Shown here: piece by piece, positions 1-12,976 of the stretch
How the letters are laid out: each line of letters begins with the position of its first letter
How positions within the stretch are numbered: the stretch's first letter is position 1
Source of the DNA: Phytophthora sp. 'mugwort'
Taxonomy: Eukaryota; Oomycota; Peronosporomycetes; Peronosporales; Peronosporaceae
Length of the DNA: 64,000 nt
Direction: 5' to 3'
Assembly (NCBI GenBank): GCA_033558025.1
Contig: JAUCEF010000004.1
Location: 682,001 to 746,000 of the forward strand
Notes under the pieces: generated by a model
The model's database searches: none
Seen by the model: only the letters and a program-made list of their open reading frames with translations
What the model was told of the DNA's origin: nothing
Program-made: the position numbers and the translations under genes

Positions 1-222
1 GCGTGTGCCGTCCTGGTCAGGCAATAGCCGAGCTGCAGACATTTGCAAGAGCGGGTGTGACCGGATAATGCAGGAGGTGATGCCGAGTGAATTGGGGTGT
101 ACGAGTATGGCAAGGGTATGATAATGTTATTCGCAGCGTCCGTAGCGCTGTTTCGTTTGTGGTTTGTGTGCGGAGTAAGATTTTGTGGTGTGAAAAATTG
201 CGCGCTGCGTTCGGTTGTAAGA

Positions 223-294
223 GCCCCTATAGCTCAGTGGTAGAGCACCCGCTTAGTAAGCGGAAGGTCGGTAGTTCAATCCTGCCTGGGGGCA
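223..294 (+). tRNA. tRNA-Thr(AGU), unit 1
   Basis: This 72-nt gene folds as a complete cloverleaf. The 7-bp acceptor stem pairs 223-229 with 287-293 and includes one T-G wobble; the discriminator is A294. The D arm is GCTC/GAGC with loop AGTGGTA. The anticodon loop TTAGTAA (253-259) carries anticodon AGT, which should be read as inosine-GU for Thr ACU/ACC/ACA codons. The T arm is GGTAG/CTGCC with loop TTCAATC. The anticodon stem has four pairs and a C-A mismatch at 27/43. There is no intron and no encoded CCA, as expected for a nuclear gene. Internal promoter boxes fit: A box TAGCTCAGTGG at 230-240 and B box GTTCAATCC at 274-282. The spacer of this unit carries G138 and A178. Confidence 0.96.
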
Positions 295-371
295 AACTCC
301 TTGCAACCGTTCACGTTGGCGCGCTCGTCGTGCCGCTCGTGATCGGGGCGTGCTGTGCGTCGTCTTTGCTC

Positions 372-375
372 TTTT
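372..375 (+). terminator. First T4 run downstream of the tRNA (unit 1; recurs every 746 bp)
   Basis: RNA polymerase III normally stops at four or more T residues. The first TTTT after the tRNA lies 78 nt past its 3' end, which would give an unusually long 3' trailer. Only a TTT occurs before it. Confidence 0.4.
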
Positions 376-968
376 GGACTTGCTCCCTCCCACTGCCTCG
401 TTGCCGCTTTAGAAGACTAATGCATGCCCAAGCCACCTCACGGCAGTCGACCGTCTGTGCCGCAACGCTGTGCTGTAGGAATGGCCGGTCAAGCATCGTA
501 TACAAGCCGCTGAGTTCGCGCAGCGATCATCATCACACTCGGATCCGGGGTTGCCTGGTGGTGCGGCTCAACTTTCTCTGTGCGATCGCATCTCCGTATC
601 ACTCGCCTGCGGCCAGTCCATCGCGGATGAGTTTACGTTATACTGTGCGGTCGCTGCAAAGTTCCCGTCGCTCGACTGCGGACTTCCTACGAGCGCGTCA
701 AATCTTTCTGCTGTAATCACGAATCGTCGCTATCGACTCTGCTAGCGCGTGTGCCGTCCTGGTCAGGCAATAGCCGAGCTGCAGACATTTGCAAGAGCGG
801 GTGTGACCGGATAATGCAGGAGGTGATGCCGAGTGAATTGGGGTGTACGAGTATGGCAAGGGTATGATAATGTTATTCGCAGCATCCGTAGCGCTGTTTC
901 GTTTGTGGTTTGTGTGCGGAGTAAGATTTTGTGGTGTGAAAAATTGCGCGCTGCGTTCGGTTGTAAGA

Positions 969-1040
969 GCCCCTATAGCTCAGTGGTAGAGCACCCGCTT
1001 AGTAAGCGGAAGGTCGGTAGTTCAATCCTGCCTGGGGGCA
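969..1040 (+). tRNA. tRNA-Thr(AGU), unit 2
   Basis: Identical tRNA; the spacer has A138 and the minority base A178. Confidence 0.95.
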
Positions 1041-1714
1041 AACTCCTTGCAACCGTTCACGTTGGCGCGCTCGTCGTGCCGCTCGTGATCGGGGCGTGCT
1101 GTGCGTCGTCTTTGCTCTTTTGGACTTGCTCCCTCCCACTGCCTCGTTGCCGCTTTAGAAGACTAATGCATGCCCAAGCCACCTCACGGCAGTCGACCGT
1201 CTGTGCCGCAACGCTGTGCTGTAGGAATGGCCGGTCAAGCATCGTATACAAGCCGCTGAGTTCGCGCAGCGATCATCATCACACTCGGATCCGGGGTTGC
1301 CTGGTGGTGCGGCTCAACTTTCTCTGTGCGATCGCATCTCCGTATCACTCGCCTGCGGCCAGTCCATCGCGGATGAGTTTACGTTATACTGTGCGGTCGC
1401 TGCAAAGTTCCCGTCGCTCGACTGCGGACTTCCTACGAGCGCGTCAAATCTTTCTGCTGTAATCACGAATCGTCGCTATCGACTCTGCTAGCGCGTGTGC
1501 CGTCCTGGTCAGGCAATAGCCGAGCTGCAGACATTTGCAAGAGCGGGTGTGACCGGATAATGCAGGAGGTGATGCCGAGTGAATTGGGGTGTACGAGTAT
1601 GGCAAGGGTATGATAATGTTATTCGCAGCATCCGTAGCGCTGTTTCGTTTGTGGTTTGTGTGCGGAGTAAGATTTTGTGGTGTGAAAAATTGCGCGCTGC
1701 GTTCGGTTGTAAGA

Positions 1715-1786
1715 GCCCCTATAGCTCAGTGGTAGAGCACCCGCTTAGTAAGCGGAAGGTCGGTAGTTCAATCCTGCCTGGGGGCA
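1715..1786 (+). tRNA. tRNA-Thr(AGU), unit 3
   Basis: Identical tRNA; the spacer has minority base A178, as in unit 2. Confidence 0.95.
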
Positions 1787-2460
1787 AACTCCTTGCAACC
1801 GTTCACGTTGGCGCGCTCGTCGTGCCGCTCGTGATCGGGGCGTGCTGTGCGTCGTCTTTGCTCTTTTGGACTTGCTCCCTCCCACTGCCTCGTTGCCGCT
1901 TTAGAAGACTAATGCATGCCCAAGCCACCTCACGGCAGTCGACCGTCTGTGCCGCAACGCTGTGCTGTAGGAATGGCCGGTCAAGCATCGTATACAAGCC
2001 GCTGAGTTCGCGCAGCGATCATCATCACACTCGGATCCGGGGTTGCCTGGTGGTGCGGCTCAACTTTCTCTGTGCGATCGCATCTCCGTATCACTCGCCT
2101 GCGGCCAGTCCATCGCGGATGAGTTTACGTTATACTGTGCGGTCGCTGCAAAGTTCCCGTCGCTCGACTGCGGACTTCCTACGAGCGCGTCAAATCTTTC
2201 TGCTGTAATCACGAATCGTCGCTATCGACTCTGCTAGCGCGTGTGCCGTCCTGGTCAGGCAATAGCCGAGCTGCAGACATTTGCAAGAGCGGGTGTGACC
2301 GGATAATGCAGGAGGTGATGCCGAGTGAATTGGGGTGTACGAGTATGGCAAGGGTATGATAATGTTATTCGCAGCATCCGTAGCGCTGTTTCGTTTGTGG
2401 TTTGTGTGCGGAGTACGATTTTGTGGTGTGAAAAATTGCGCGCTGCGTTCGGTTGTAAGA

Positions 2461-2532
2461 GCCCCTATAGCTCAGTGGTAGAGCACCCGCTTAGTAAGCG
2501 GAAGGTCGGTAGTTCAATCCTGCCTGGGGGCA
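2461..2532 (+). tRNA. tRNA-Thr(AGU), unit 4
   Basis: Identical tRNA; first unit with the array-consensus C178, lying between two A178 units. Confidence 0.95.
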
Positions 2533-3206
2533 AACTCCTTGCAACCGTTCACGTTGGCGCGCTCGTCGTGCCGCTCGTGATCGGGGCGTGCTGTGCGTCG
2601 TCTTTGCTCTTTTGGACTTGCTCCCTCCCACTGCCTCGTTGCCGCTTTAGAAGACTAATGCATGCCCAAGCCACCTCACGGCAGTCGACCGTCTGTGCCG
2701 CAACGCTGTGCTGTAGGAATGGCCGGTCAAGCATCGTATACAAGCCGCTGAGTTCGCGCAGCGATCATCATCACACTCGGATCCGGGGTTGCCTGGTGGT
2801 GCGGCTCAACTTTCTCTGTGCGATCGCATCTCCGTATCACTCGCCTGCGGCCAGTCCATCGCGGATGAGTTTACGTTATACTGTGCGGTCGCTGCAAAGT
2901 TCCCGTCGCTCGACTGCGGACTTCCTACGAGCGCGTCAAATCTTTCTGCTGTAATCACGAATCGTCGCTATCGACTCTGCTAGCGCGTGTGCCGTCCTGG
3001 TCAGGCAATAGCCGAGCTGCAGACATTTGCAAGAGCGGGTGTGACCGGATAATGCAGGAGGTGATGCCGAGTGAATTGGGGTGTACGAGTATGGCAAGGG
3101 TATGATAATGTTATTCGCAGCATCCGTAGCGCTGTTTCGTTTGTGGTTTGTGTGCGGAGTAAGATTTTGTGGTGTGAAAAATTGCGCGCTGCGTTCGGTT
3201 GTAAGA

Positions 3207-3278
3207 GCCCCTATAGCTCAGTGGTAGAGCACCCGCTTAGTAAGCGGAAGGTCGGTAGTTCAATCCTGCCTGGGGGCA
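3207..3278 (+). tRNA. tRNA-Thr(AGU), unit 5
   Basis: Identical tRNA; last unit with A178. Confidence 0.95.
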
Positions 3279-3952
3279 AACTCCTTGCAACCGTTCACGT
3301 TGGCGCGCTCGTCGTGCCGCTCGTGATCGGGGCGTGCTGTGCGTCGTCTTTGCTCTTTTGGACTTGCTCCCTCCCACTGCCTCGTTGCCGCTTTAGAAGA
3401 CTAATGCATGCCCAAGCCACCTCACGGCAGTCGACCGTCTGTGCCGCAACGCTGTGCTGTAGGAATGGCCGGTCAAGCATCGTATACAAGCCGCTGAGTT
3501 CGCGCAGCGATCATCATCACACTCGGATCCGGGGTTGCCTGGTGGTGCGGCTCAACTTTCTCTGTGCGATCGCATCTCCGTATCACTCGCCTGCGGCCAG
3601 TCCATCGCGGATGAGTTTACGTTATACTGTGCGGTCGCTGCAAAGTTCCCGTCGCTCGACTGCGGACTTCCTACGAGCGCGTCAAATCTTTCTGCTGTAA
3701 TCACGAATCGTCGCTATCGACTCTGCTAGCGCGTGTGCCGTCCTGGTCAGGCAATAGCCGAGCTGCAGACATTTGCAAGAGCGGGTGTGACCGGATAATG
3801 CAGGAGGTGATGCCGAGTGAATTGGGGTGTACGAGTATGGCAAGGGTATGATAATGTTATTCGCAGCATCCGTAGCGCTGTTTCGTTTGTGGTTTGTGTG
3901 CGGAGTACGATTTTGTGGTGTGAAAAATTGCGCGCTGCGTTCGGTTGTAAGA

Positions 3953-4024
3953 GCCCCTATAGCTCAGTGGTAGAGCACCCGCTTAGTAAGCGGAAGGTCG
4001 GTAGTTCAATCCTGCCTGGGGGCA
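3953..4024 (+). tRNA. tRNA-Thr(AGU), unit 6
   Basis: First of the homogeneous block of consensus units (6-25). Confidence 0.95.
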
Positions 4025-4698
4025 AACTCCTTGCAACCGTTCACGTTGGCGCGCTCGTCGTGCCGCTCGTGATCGGGGCGTGCTGTGCGTCGTCTTTGCT
4101 CTTTTGGACTTGCTCCCTCCCACTGCCTCGTTGCCGCTTTAGAAGACTAATGCATGCCCAAGCCACCTCACGGCAGTCGACCGTCTGTGCCGCAACGCTG
4201 TGCTGTAGGAATGGCCGGTCAAGCATCGTATACAAGCCGCTGAGTTCGCGCAGCGATCATCATCACACTCGGATCCGGGGTTGCCTGGTGGTGCGGCTCA
4301 ACTTTCTCTGTGCGATCGCATCTCCGTATCACTCGCCTGCGGCCAGTCCATCGCGGATGAGTTTACGTTATACTGTGCGGTCGCTGCAAAGTTCCCGTCG
4401 CTCGACTGCGGACTTCCTACGAGCGCGTCAAATCTTTCTGCTGTAATCACGAATCGTCGCTATCGACTCTGCTAGCGCGTGTGCCGTCCTGGTCAGGCAA
4501 TAGCCGAGCTGCAGACATTTGCAAGAGCGGGTGTGACCGGATAATGCAGGAGGTGATGCCGAGTGAATTGGGGTGTACGAGTATGGCAAGGGTATGATAA
4601 TGTTATTCGCAGCATCCGTAGCGCTGTTTCGTTTGTGGTTTGTGTGCGGAGTACGATTTTGTGGTGTGAAAAATTGCGCGCTGCGTTCGGTTGTAAGA

Positions 4699-4770
4699 GC
4701 CCCTATAGCTCAGTGGTAGAGCACCCGCTTAGTAAGCGGAAGGTCGGTAGTTCAATCCTGCCTGGGGGCA
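4699..4770 (+). tRNA. tRNA-Thr(AGU), unit 7
   Basis: Consensus unit. Confidence 0.95.
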
Positions 4771-5444
4771 AACTCCTTGCAACCGTTCACGTTGGCGCGC
4801 TCGTCGTGCCGCTCGTGATCGGGGCGTGCTGTGCGTCGTCTTTGCTCTTTTGGACTTGCTCCCTCCCACTGCCTCGTTGCCGCTTTAGAAGACTAATGCA
4901 TGCCCAAGCCACCTCACGGCAGTCGACCGTCTGTGCCGCAACGCTGTGCTGTAGGAATGGCCGGTCAAGCATCGTATACAAGCCGCTGAGTTCGCGCAGC
5001 GATCATCATCACACTCGGATCCGGGGTTGCCTGGTGGTGCGGCTCAACTTTCTCTGTGCGATCGCATCTCCGTATCACTCGCCTGCGGCCAGTCCATCGC
5101 GGATGAGTTTACGTTATACTGTGCGGTCGCTGCAAAGTTCCCGTCGCTCGACTGCGGACTTCCTACGAGCGCGTCAAATCTTTCTGCTGTAATCACGAAT
5201 CGTCGCTATCGACTCTGCTAGCGCGTGTGCCGTCCTGGTCAGGCAATAGCCGAGCTGCAGACATTTGCAAGAGCGGGTGTGACCGGATAATGCAGGAGGT
5301 GATGCCGAGTGAATTGGGGTGTACGAGTATGGCAAGGGTATGATAATGTTATTCGCAGCATCCGTAGCGCTGTTTCGTTTGTGGTTTGTGTGCGGAGTAC
5401 GATTTTGTGGTGTGAAAAATTGCGCGCTGCGTTCGGTTGTAAGA

Positions 5445-5516
5445 GCCCCTATAGCTCAGTGGTAGAGCACCCGCTTAGTAAGCGGAAGGTCGGTAGTTCA
5501 ATCCTGCCTGGGGGCA
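5445..5516 (+). tRNA. tRNA-Thr(AGU), unit 8
   Basis: Consensus unit. Confidence 0.95.
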
Positions 5517-6190
5517 AACTCCTTGCAACCGTTCACGTTGGCGCGCTCGTCGTGCCGCTCGTGATCGGGGCGTGCTGTGCGTCGTCTTTGCTCTTTTGGA
5601 CTTGCTCCCTCCCACTGCCTCGTTGCCGCTTTAGAAGACTAATGCATGCCCAAGCCACCTCACGGCAGTCGACCGTCTGTGCCGCAACGCTGTGCTGTAG
5701 GAATGGCCGGTCAAGCATCGTATACAAGCCGCTGAGTTCGCGCAGCGATCATCATCACACTCGGATCCGGGGTTGCCTGGTGGTGCGGCTCAACTTTCTC
5801 TGTGCGATCGCATCTCCGTATCACTCGCCTGCGGCCAGTCCATCGCGGATGAGTTTACGTTATACTGTGCGGTCGCTGCAAAGTTCCCGTCGCTCGACTG
5901 CGGACTTCCTACGAGCGCGTCAAATCTTTCTGCTGTAATCACGAATCGTCGCTATCGACTCTGCTAGCGCGTGTGCCGTCCTGGTCAGGCAATAGCCGAG
6001 CTGCAGACATTTGCAAGAGCGGGTGTGACCGGATAATGCAGGAGGTGATGCCGAGTGAATTGGGGTGTACGAGTATGGCAAGGGTATGATAATGTTATTC
6101 GCAGCATCCGTAGCGCTGTTTCGTTTGTGGTTTGTGTGCGGAGTACGATTTTGTGGTGTGAAAAATTGCGCGCTGCGTTCGGTTGTAAGA

Positions 6191-6262
6191 GCCCCTATAG
6201 CTCAGTGGTAGAGCACCCGCTTAGTAAGCGGAAGGTCGGTAGTTCAATCCTGCCTGGGGGCA
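6191..6262 (+). tRNA. tRNA-Thr(AGU), unit 9
   Basis: Consensus unit. Confidence 0.95.
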
Positions 6263-6936
6263 AACTCCTTGCAACCGTTCACGTTGGCGCGCTCGTCGTG
6301 CCGCTCGTGATCGGGGCGTGCTGTGCGTCGTCTTTGCTCTTTTGGACTTGCTCCCTCCCACTGCCTCGTTGCCGCTTTAGAAGACTAATGCATGCCCAAG
6401 CCACCTCACGGCAGTCGACCGTCTGTGCCGCAACGCTGTGCTGTAGGAATGGCCGGTCAAGCATCGTATACAAGCCGCTGAGTTCGCGCAGCGATCATCA
6501 TCACACTCGGATCCGGGGTTGCCTGGTGGTGCGGCTCAACTTTCTCTGTGCGATCGCATCTCCGTATCACTCGCCTGCGGCCAGTCCATCGCGGATGAGT
6601 TTACGTTATACTGTGCGGTCGCTGCAAAGTTCCCGTCGCTCGACTGCGGACTTCCTACGAGCGCGTCAAATCTTTCTGCTGTAATCACGAATCGTCGCTA
6701 TCGACTCTGCTAGCGCGTGTGCCGTCCTGGTCAGGCAATAGCCGAGCTGCAGACATTTGCAAGAGCGGGTGTGACCGGATAATGCAGGAGGTGATGCCGA
6801 GTGAATTGGGGTGTACGAGTATGGCAAGGGTATGATAATGTTATTCGCAGCATCCGTAGCGCTGTTTCGTTTGTGGTTTGTGTGCGGAGTACGATTTTGT
6901 GGTGTGAAAAATTGCGCGCTGCGTTCGGTTGTAAGA

Positions 6937-7008
6937 GCCCCTATAGCTCAGTGGTAGAGCACCCGCTTAGTAAGCGGAAGGTCGGTAGTTCAATCCTGCC
7001 TGGGGGCA
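6937..7008 (+). tRNA. tRNA-Thr(AGU), unit 10
   Basis: Consensus unit. Confidence 0.95.
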
Positions 7009-7682
7009 AACTCCTTGCAACCGTTCACGTTGGCGCGCTCGTCGTGCCGCTCGTGATCGGGGCGTGCTGTGCGTCGTCTTTGCTCTTTTGGACTTGCTCC
7101 CTCCCACTGCCTCGTTGCCGCTTTAGAAGACTAATGCATGCCCAAGCCACCTCACGGCAGTCGACCGTCTGTGCCGCAACGCTGTGCTGTAGGAATGGCC
7201 GGTCAAGCATCGTATACAAGCCGCTGAGTTCGCGCAGCGATCATCATCACACTCGGATCCGGGGTTGCCTGGTGGTGCGGCTCAACTTTCTCTGTGCGAT
7301 CGCATCTCCGTATCACTCGCCTGCGGCCAGTCCATCGCGGATGAGTTTACGTTATACTGTGCGGTCGCTGCAAAGTTCCCGTCGCTCGACTGCGGACTTC
7401 CTACGAGCGCGTCAAATCTTTCTGCTGTAATCACGAATCGTCGCTATCGACTCTGCTAGCGCGTGTGCCGTCCTGGTCAGGCAATAGCCGAGCTGCAGAC
7501 ATTTGCAAGAGCGGGTGTGACCGGATAATGCAGGAGGTGATGCCGAGTGAATTGGGGTGTACGAGTATGGCAAGGGTATGATAATGTTATTCGCAGCATC
7601 CGTAGCGCTGTTTCGTTTGTGGTTTGTGTGCGGAGTACGATTTTGTGGTGTGAAAAATTGCGCGCTGCGTTCGGTTGTAAGA

Positions 7683-7754
7683 GCCCCTATAGCTCAGTGG
7701 TAGAGCACCCGCTTAGTAAGCGGAAGGTCGGTAGTTCAATCCTGCCTGGGGGCA
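7683..7754 (+). tRNA. tRNA-Thr(AGU), unit 11
   Basis: Consensus unit. Confidence 0.95.
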
Positions 7755-8428
7755 AACTCCTTGCAACCGTTCACGTTGGCGCGCTCGTCGTGCCGCTCGT
7801 GATCGGGGCGTGCTGTGCGTCGTCTTTGCTCTTTTGGACTTGCTCCCTCCCACTGCCTCGTTGCCGCTTTAGAAGACTAATGCATGCCCAAGCCACCTCA
7901 CGGCAGTCGACCGTCTGTGCCGCAACGCTGTGCTGTAGGAATGGCCGGTCAAGCATCGTATACAAGCCGCTGAGTTCGCGCAGCGATCATCATCACACTC
8001 GGATCCGGGGTTGCCTGGTGGTGCGGCTCAACTTTCTCTGTGCGATCGCATCTCCGTATCACTCGCCTGCGGCCAGTCCATCGCGGATGAGTTTACGTTA
8101 TACTGTGCGGTCGCTGCAAAGTTCCCGTCGCTCGACTGCGGACTTCCTACGAGCGCGTCAAATCTTTCTGCTGTAATCACGAATCGTCGCTATCGACTCT
8201 GCTAGCGCGTGTGCCGTCCTGGTCAGGCAATAGCCGAGCTGCAGACATTTGCAAGAGCGGGTGTGACCGGATAATGCAGGAGGTGATGCCGAGTGAATTG
8301 GGGTGTACGAGTATGGCAAGGGTATGATAATGTTATTCGCAGCATCCGTAGCGCTGTTTCGTTTGTGGTTTGTGTGCGGAGTACGATTTTGTGGTGTGAA
8401 AAATTGCGCGCTGCGTTCGGTTGTAAGA

Positions 8429-8500
8429 GCCCCTATAGCTCAGTGGTAGAGCACCCGCTTAGTAAGCGGAAGGTCGGTAGTTCAATCCTGCCTGGGGGCA
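8429..8500 (+). tRNA. tRNA-Thr(AGU), unit 12
   Basis: Consensus unit. Confidence 0.95.
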
Positions 8501-9174
8501 AACTCCTTGCAACCGTTCACGTTGGCGCGCTCGTCGTGCCGCTCGTGATCGGGGCGTGCTGTGCGTCGTCTTTGCTCTTTTGGACTTGCTCCCTCCCACT
8601 GCCTCGTTGCCGCTTTAGAAGACTAATGCATGCCCAAGCCACCTCACGGCAGTCGACCGTCTGTGCCGCAACGCTGTGCTGTAGGAATGGCCGGTCAAGC
8701 ATCGTATACAAGCCGCTGAGTTCGCGCAGCGATCATCATCACACTCGGATCCGGGGTTGCCTGGTGGTGCGGCTCAACTTTCTCTGTGCGATCGCATCTC
8801 CGTATCACTCGCCTGCGGCCAGTCCATCGCGGATGAGTTTACGTTATACTGTGCGGTCGCTGCAAAGTTCCCGTCGCTCGACTGCGGACTTCCTACGAGC
8901 GCGTCAAATCTTTCTGCTGTAATCACGAATCGTCGCTATCGACTCTGCTAGCGCGTGTGCCGTCCTGGTCAGGCAATAGCCGAGCTGCAGACATTTGCAA
9001 GAGCGGGTGTGACCGGATAATGCAGGAGGTGATGCCGAGTGAATTGGGGTGTACGAGTATGGCAAGGGTATGATAATGTTATTCGCAGCATCCGTAGCGC
9101 TGTTTCGTTTGTGGTTTGTGTGCGGAGTACGATTTTGTGGTGTGAAAAATTGCGCGCTGCGTTCGGTTGTAAGA

Positions 9175-9246
9175 GCCCCTATAGCTCAGTGGTAGAGCAC
9201 CCGCTTAGTAAGCGGAAGGTCGGTAGTTCAATCCTGCCTGGGGGCA
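9175..9246 (+). tRNA. tRNA-Thr(AGU), unit 13
   Basis: Consensus unit. Confidence 0.95.
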
Positions 9247-9920
9247 AACTCCTTGCAACCGTTCACGTTGGCGCGCTCGTCGTGCCGCTCGTGATCGGGG
9301 CGTGCTGTGCGTCGTCTTTGCTCTTTTGGACTTGCTCCCTCCCACTGCCTCGTTGCCGCTTTAGAAGACTAATGCATGCCCAAGCCACCTCACGGCAGTC
9401 GACCGTCTGTGCCGCAACGCTGTGCTGTAGGAATGGCCGGTCAAGCATCGTATACAAGCCGCTGAGTTCGCGCAGCGATCATCATCACACTCGGATCCGG
9501 GGTTGCCTGGTGGTGCGGCTCAACTTTCTCTGTGCGATCGCATCTCCGTATCACTCGCCTGCGGCCAGTCCATCGCGGATGAGTTTACGTTATACTGTGC
9601 GGTCGCTGCAAAGTTCCCGTCGCTCGACTGCGGACTTCCTACGAGCGCGTCAAATCTTTCTGCTGTAATCACGAATCGTCGCTATCGACTCTGCTAGCGC
9701 GTGTGCCGTCCTGGTCAGGCAATAGCCGAGCTGCAGACATTTGCAAGAGCGGGTGTGACCGGATAATGCAGGAGGTGATGCCGAGTGAATTGGGGTGTAC
9801 GAGTATGGCAAGGGTATGATAATGTTATTCGCAGCATCCGTAGCGCTGTTTCGTTTGTGGTTTGTGTGCGGAGTACGATTTTGTGGTGTGAAAAATTGCG
9901 CGCTGCGTTCGGTTGTAAGA

Positions 9921-9992
9921 GCCCCTATAGCTCAGTGGTAGAGCACCCGCTTAGTAAGCGGAAGGTCGGTAGTTCAATCCTGCCTGGGGGCA
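9921..9992 (+). tRNA. tRNA-Thr(AGU), unit 14
   Basis: Consensus unit. Confidence 0.95.
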
Positions 9993-10666
9993 AACTCCTT
10001 GCAACCGTTCACGTTGGCGCGCTCGTCGTGCCGCTCGTGATCGGGGCGTGCTGTGCGTCGTCTTTGCTCTTTTGGACTTGCTCCCTCCCACTGCCTCGTT
10101 GCCGCTTTAGAAGACTAATGCATGCCCAAGCCACCTCACGGCAGTCGACCGTCTGTGCCGCAACGCTGTGCTGTAGGAATGGCCGGTCAAGCATCGTATA
10201 CAAGCCGCTGAGTTCGCGCAGCGATCATCATCACACTCGGATCCGGGGTTGCCTGGTGGTGCGGCTCAACTTTCTCTGTGCGATCGCATCTCCGTATCAC
10301 TCGCCTGCGGCCAGTCCATCGCGGATGAGTTTACGTTATACTGTGCGGTCGCTGCAAAGTTCCCGTCGCTCGACTGCGGACTTCCTACGAGCGCGTCAAA
10401 TCTTTCTGCTGTAATCACGAATCGTCGCTATCGACTCTGCTAGCGCGTGTGCCGTCCTGGTCAGGCAATAGCCGAGCTGCAGACATTTGCAAGAGCGGGT
10501 GTGACCGGATAATGCAGGAGGTGATGCCGAGTGAATTGGGGTGTACGAGTATGGCAAGGGTATGATAATGTTATTCGCAGCATCCGTAGCGCTGTTTCGT
10601 TTGTGGTTTGTGTGCGGAGTACGATTTTGTGGTGTGAAAAATTGCGCGCTGCGTTCGGTTGTAAGA

Positions 10667-10738
10667 GCCCCTATAGCTCAGTGGTAGAGCACCCGCTTAG
10701 TAAGCGGAAGGTCGGTAGTTCAATCCTGCCTGGGGGCA
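10667..10738 (+). tRNA. tRNA-Thr(AGU), unit 15
   Basis: Consensus unit. Confidence 0.95.
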
Positions 10739-11412
10739 AACTCCTTGCAACCGTTCACGTTGGCGCGCTCGTCGTGCCGCTCGTGATCGGGGCGTGCTGT
10801 GCGTCGTCTTTGCTCTTTTGGACTTGCTCCCTCCCACTGCCTCGTTGCCGCTTTAGAAGACTAATGCATGCCCAAGCCACCTCACGGCAGTCGACCGTCT
10901 GTGCCGCAACGCTGTGCTGTAGGAATGGCCGGTCAAGCATCGTATACAAGCCGCTGAGTTCGCGCAGCGATCATCATCACACTCGGATCCGGGGTTGCCT
11001 GGTGGTGCGGCTCAACTTTCTCTGTGCGATCGCATCTCCGTATCACTCGCCTGCGGCCAGTCCATCGCGGATGAGTTTACGTTATACTGTGCGGTCGCTG
11101 CAAAGTTCCCGTCGCTCGACTGCGGACTTCCTACGAGCGCGTCAAATCTTTCTGCTGTAATCACGAATCGTCGCTATCGACTCTGCTAGCGCGTGTGCCG
11201 TCCTGGTCAGGCAATAGCCGAGCTGCAGACATTTGCAAGAGCGGGTGTGACCGGATAATGCAGGAGGTGATGCCGAGTGAATTGGGGTGTACGAGTATGG
11301 CAAGGGTATGATAATGTTATTCGCAGCATCCGTAGCGCTGTTTCGTTTGTGGTTTGTGTGCGGAGTACGATTTTGTGGTGTGAAAAATTGCGCGCTGCGT
11401 TCGGTTGTAAGA

Positions 11413-11484
11413 GCCCCTATAGCTCAGTGGTAGAGCACCCGCTTAGTAAGCGGAAGGTCGGTAGTTCAATCCTGCCTGGGGGCA
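11413..11484 (+). tRNA. tRNA-Thr(AGU), unit 16
   Basis: Consensus unit. Confidence 0.95.
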
Positions 11485-12158
11485 AACTCCTTGCAACCGT
11501 TCACGTTGGCGCGCTCGTCGTGCCGCTCGTGATCGGGGCGTGCTGTGCGTCGTCTTTGCTCTTTTGGACTTGCTCCCTCCCACTGCCTCGTTGCCGCTTT
11601 AGAAGACTAATGCATGCCCAAGCCACCTCACGGCAGTCGACCGTCTGTGCCGCAACGCTGTGCTGTAGGAATGGCCGGTCAAGCATCGTATACAAGCCGC
11701 TGAGTTCGCGCAGCGATCATCATCACACTCGGATCCGGGGTTGCCTGGTGGTGCGGCTCAACTTTCTCTGTGCGATCGCATCTCCGTATCACTCGCCTGC
11801 GGCCAGTCCATCGCGGATGAGTTTACGTTATACTGTGCGGTCGCTGCAAAGTTCCCGTCGCTCGACTGCGGACTTCCTACGAGCGCGTCAAATCTTTCTG
11901 CTGTAATCACGAATCGTCGCTATCGACTCTGCTAGCGCGTGTGCCGTCCTGGTCAGGCAATAGCCGAGCTGCAGACATTTGCAAGAGCGGGTGTGACCGG
12001 ATAATGCAGGAGGTGATGCCGAGTGAATTGGGGTGTACGAGTATGGCAAGGGTATGATAATGTTATTCGCAGCATCCGTAGCGCTGTTTCGTTTGTGGTT
12101 TGTGTGCGGAGTACGATTTTGTGGTGTGAAAAATTGCGCGCTGCGTTCGGTTGTAAGA

Positions 12159-12230
12159 GCCCCTATAGCTCAGTGGTAGAGCACCCGCTTAGTAAGCGGA
12201 AGGTCGGTAGTTCAATCCTGCCTGGGGGCA
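12159..12230 (+). tRNA. tRNA-Thr(AGU), unit 17
   Basis: Consensus unit. Confidence 0.95.
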
Positions 12231-12904
12231 AACTCCTTGCAACCGTTCACGTTGGCGCGCTCGTCGTGCCGCTCGTGATCGGGGCGTGCTGTGCGTCGTC
12301 TTTGCTCTTTTGGACTTGCTCCCTCCCACTGCCTCGTTGCCGCTTTAGAAGACTAATGCATGCCCAAGCCACCTCACGGCAGTCGACCGTCTGTGCCGCA
12401 ACGCTGTGCTGTAGGAATGGCCGGTCAAGCATCGTATACAAGCCGCTGAGTTCGCGCAGCGATCATCATCACACTCGGATCCGGGGTTGCCTGGTGGTGC
12501 GGCTCAACTTTCTCTGTGCGATCGCATCTCCGTATCACTCGCCTGCGGCCAGTCCATCGCGGATGAGTTTACGTTATACTGTGCGGTCGCTGCAAAGTTC
12601 CCGTCGCTCGACTGCGGACTTCCTACGAGCGCGTCAAATCTTTCTGCTGTAATCACGAATCGTCGCTATCGACTCTGCTAGCGCGTGTGCCGTCCTGGTC
12701 AGGCAATAGCCGAGCTGCAGACATTTGCAAGAGCGGGTGTGACCGGATAATGCAGGAGGTGATGCCGAGTGAATTGGGGTGTACGAGTATGGCAAGGGTA
12801 TGATAATGTTATTCGCAGCATCCGTAGCGCTGTTTCGTTTGTGGTTTGTGTGCGGAGTACGATTTTGTGGTGTGAAAAATTGCGCGCTGCGTTCGGTTGT
12901 AAGA

Positions 12905-12976
12905 GCCCCTATAGCTCAGTGGTAGAGCACCCGCTTAGTAAGCGGAAGGTCGGTAGTTCAATCCTGCCTGGGGGCA
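12905..12976 (+). tRNA. tRNA-Thr(AGU), unit 18
   Basis: Consensus unit. Confidence 0.95.

Noticed and set aside
311..505. 64-codon frames on both strands of each unit (e.g. 311-505 minus, 551-745 plus)
   Set aside because: Overlapping chance frames in the spacer, with no family resemblance or independent conservation.
87..716. A 209-codon plus-strand frame recurring in every 746-bp unit and running through the tRNA
   Set aside because: It persists only because units are near-identical. It reads through the tRNA gene, nearly all visible variants in it change the amino acid, and there is no recognisable domain.
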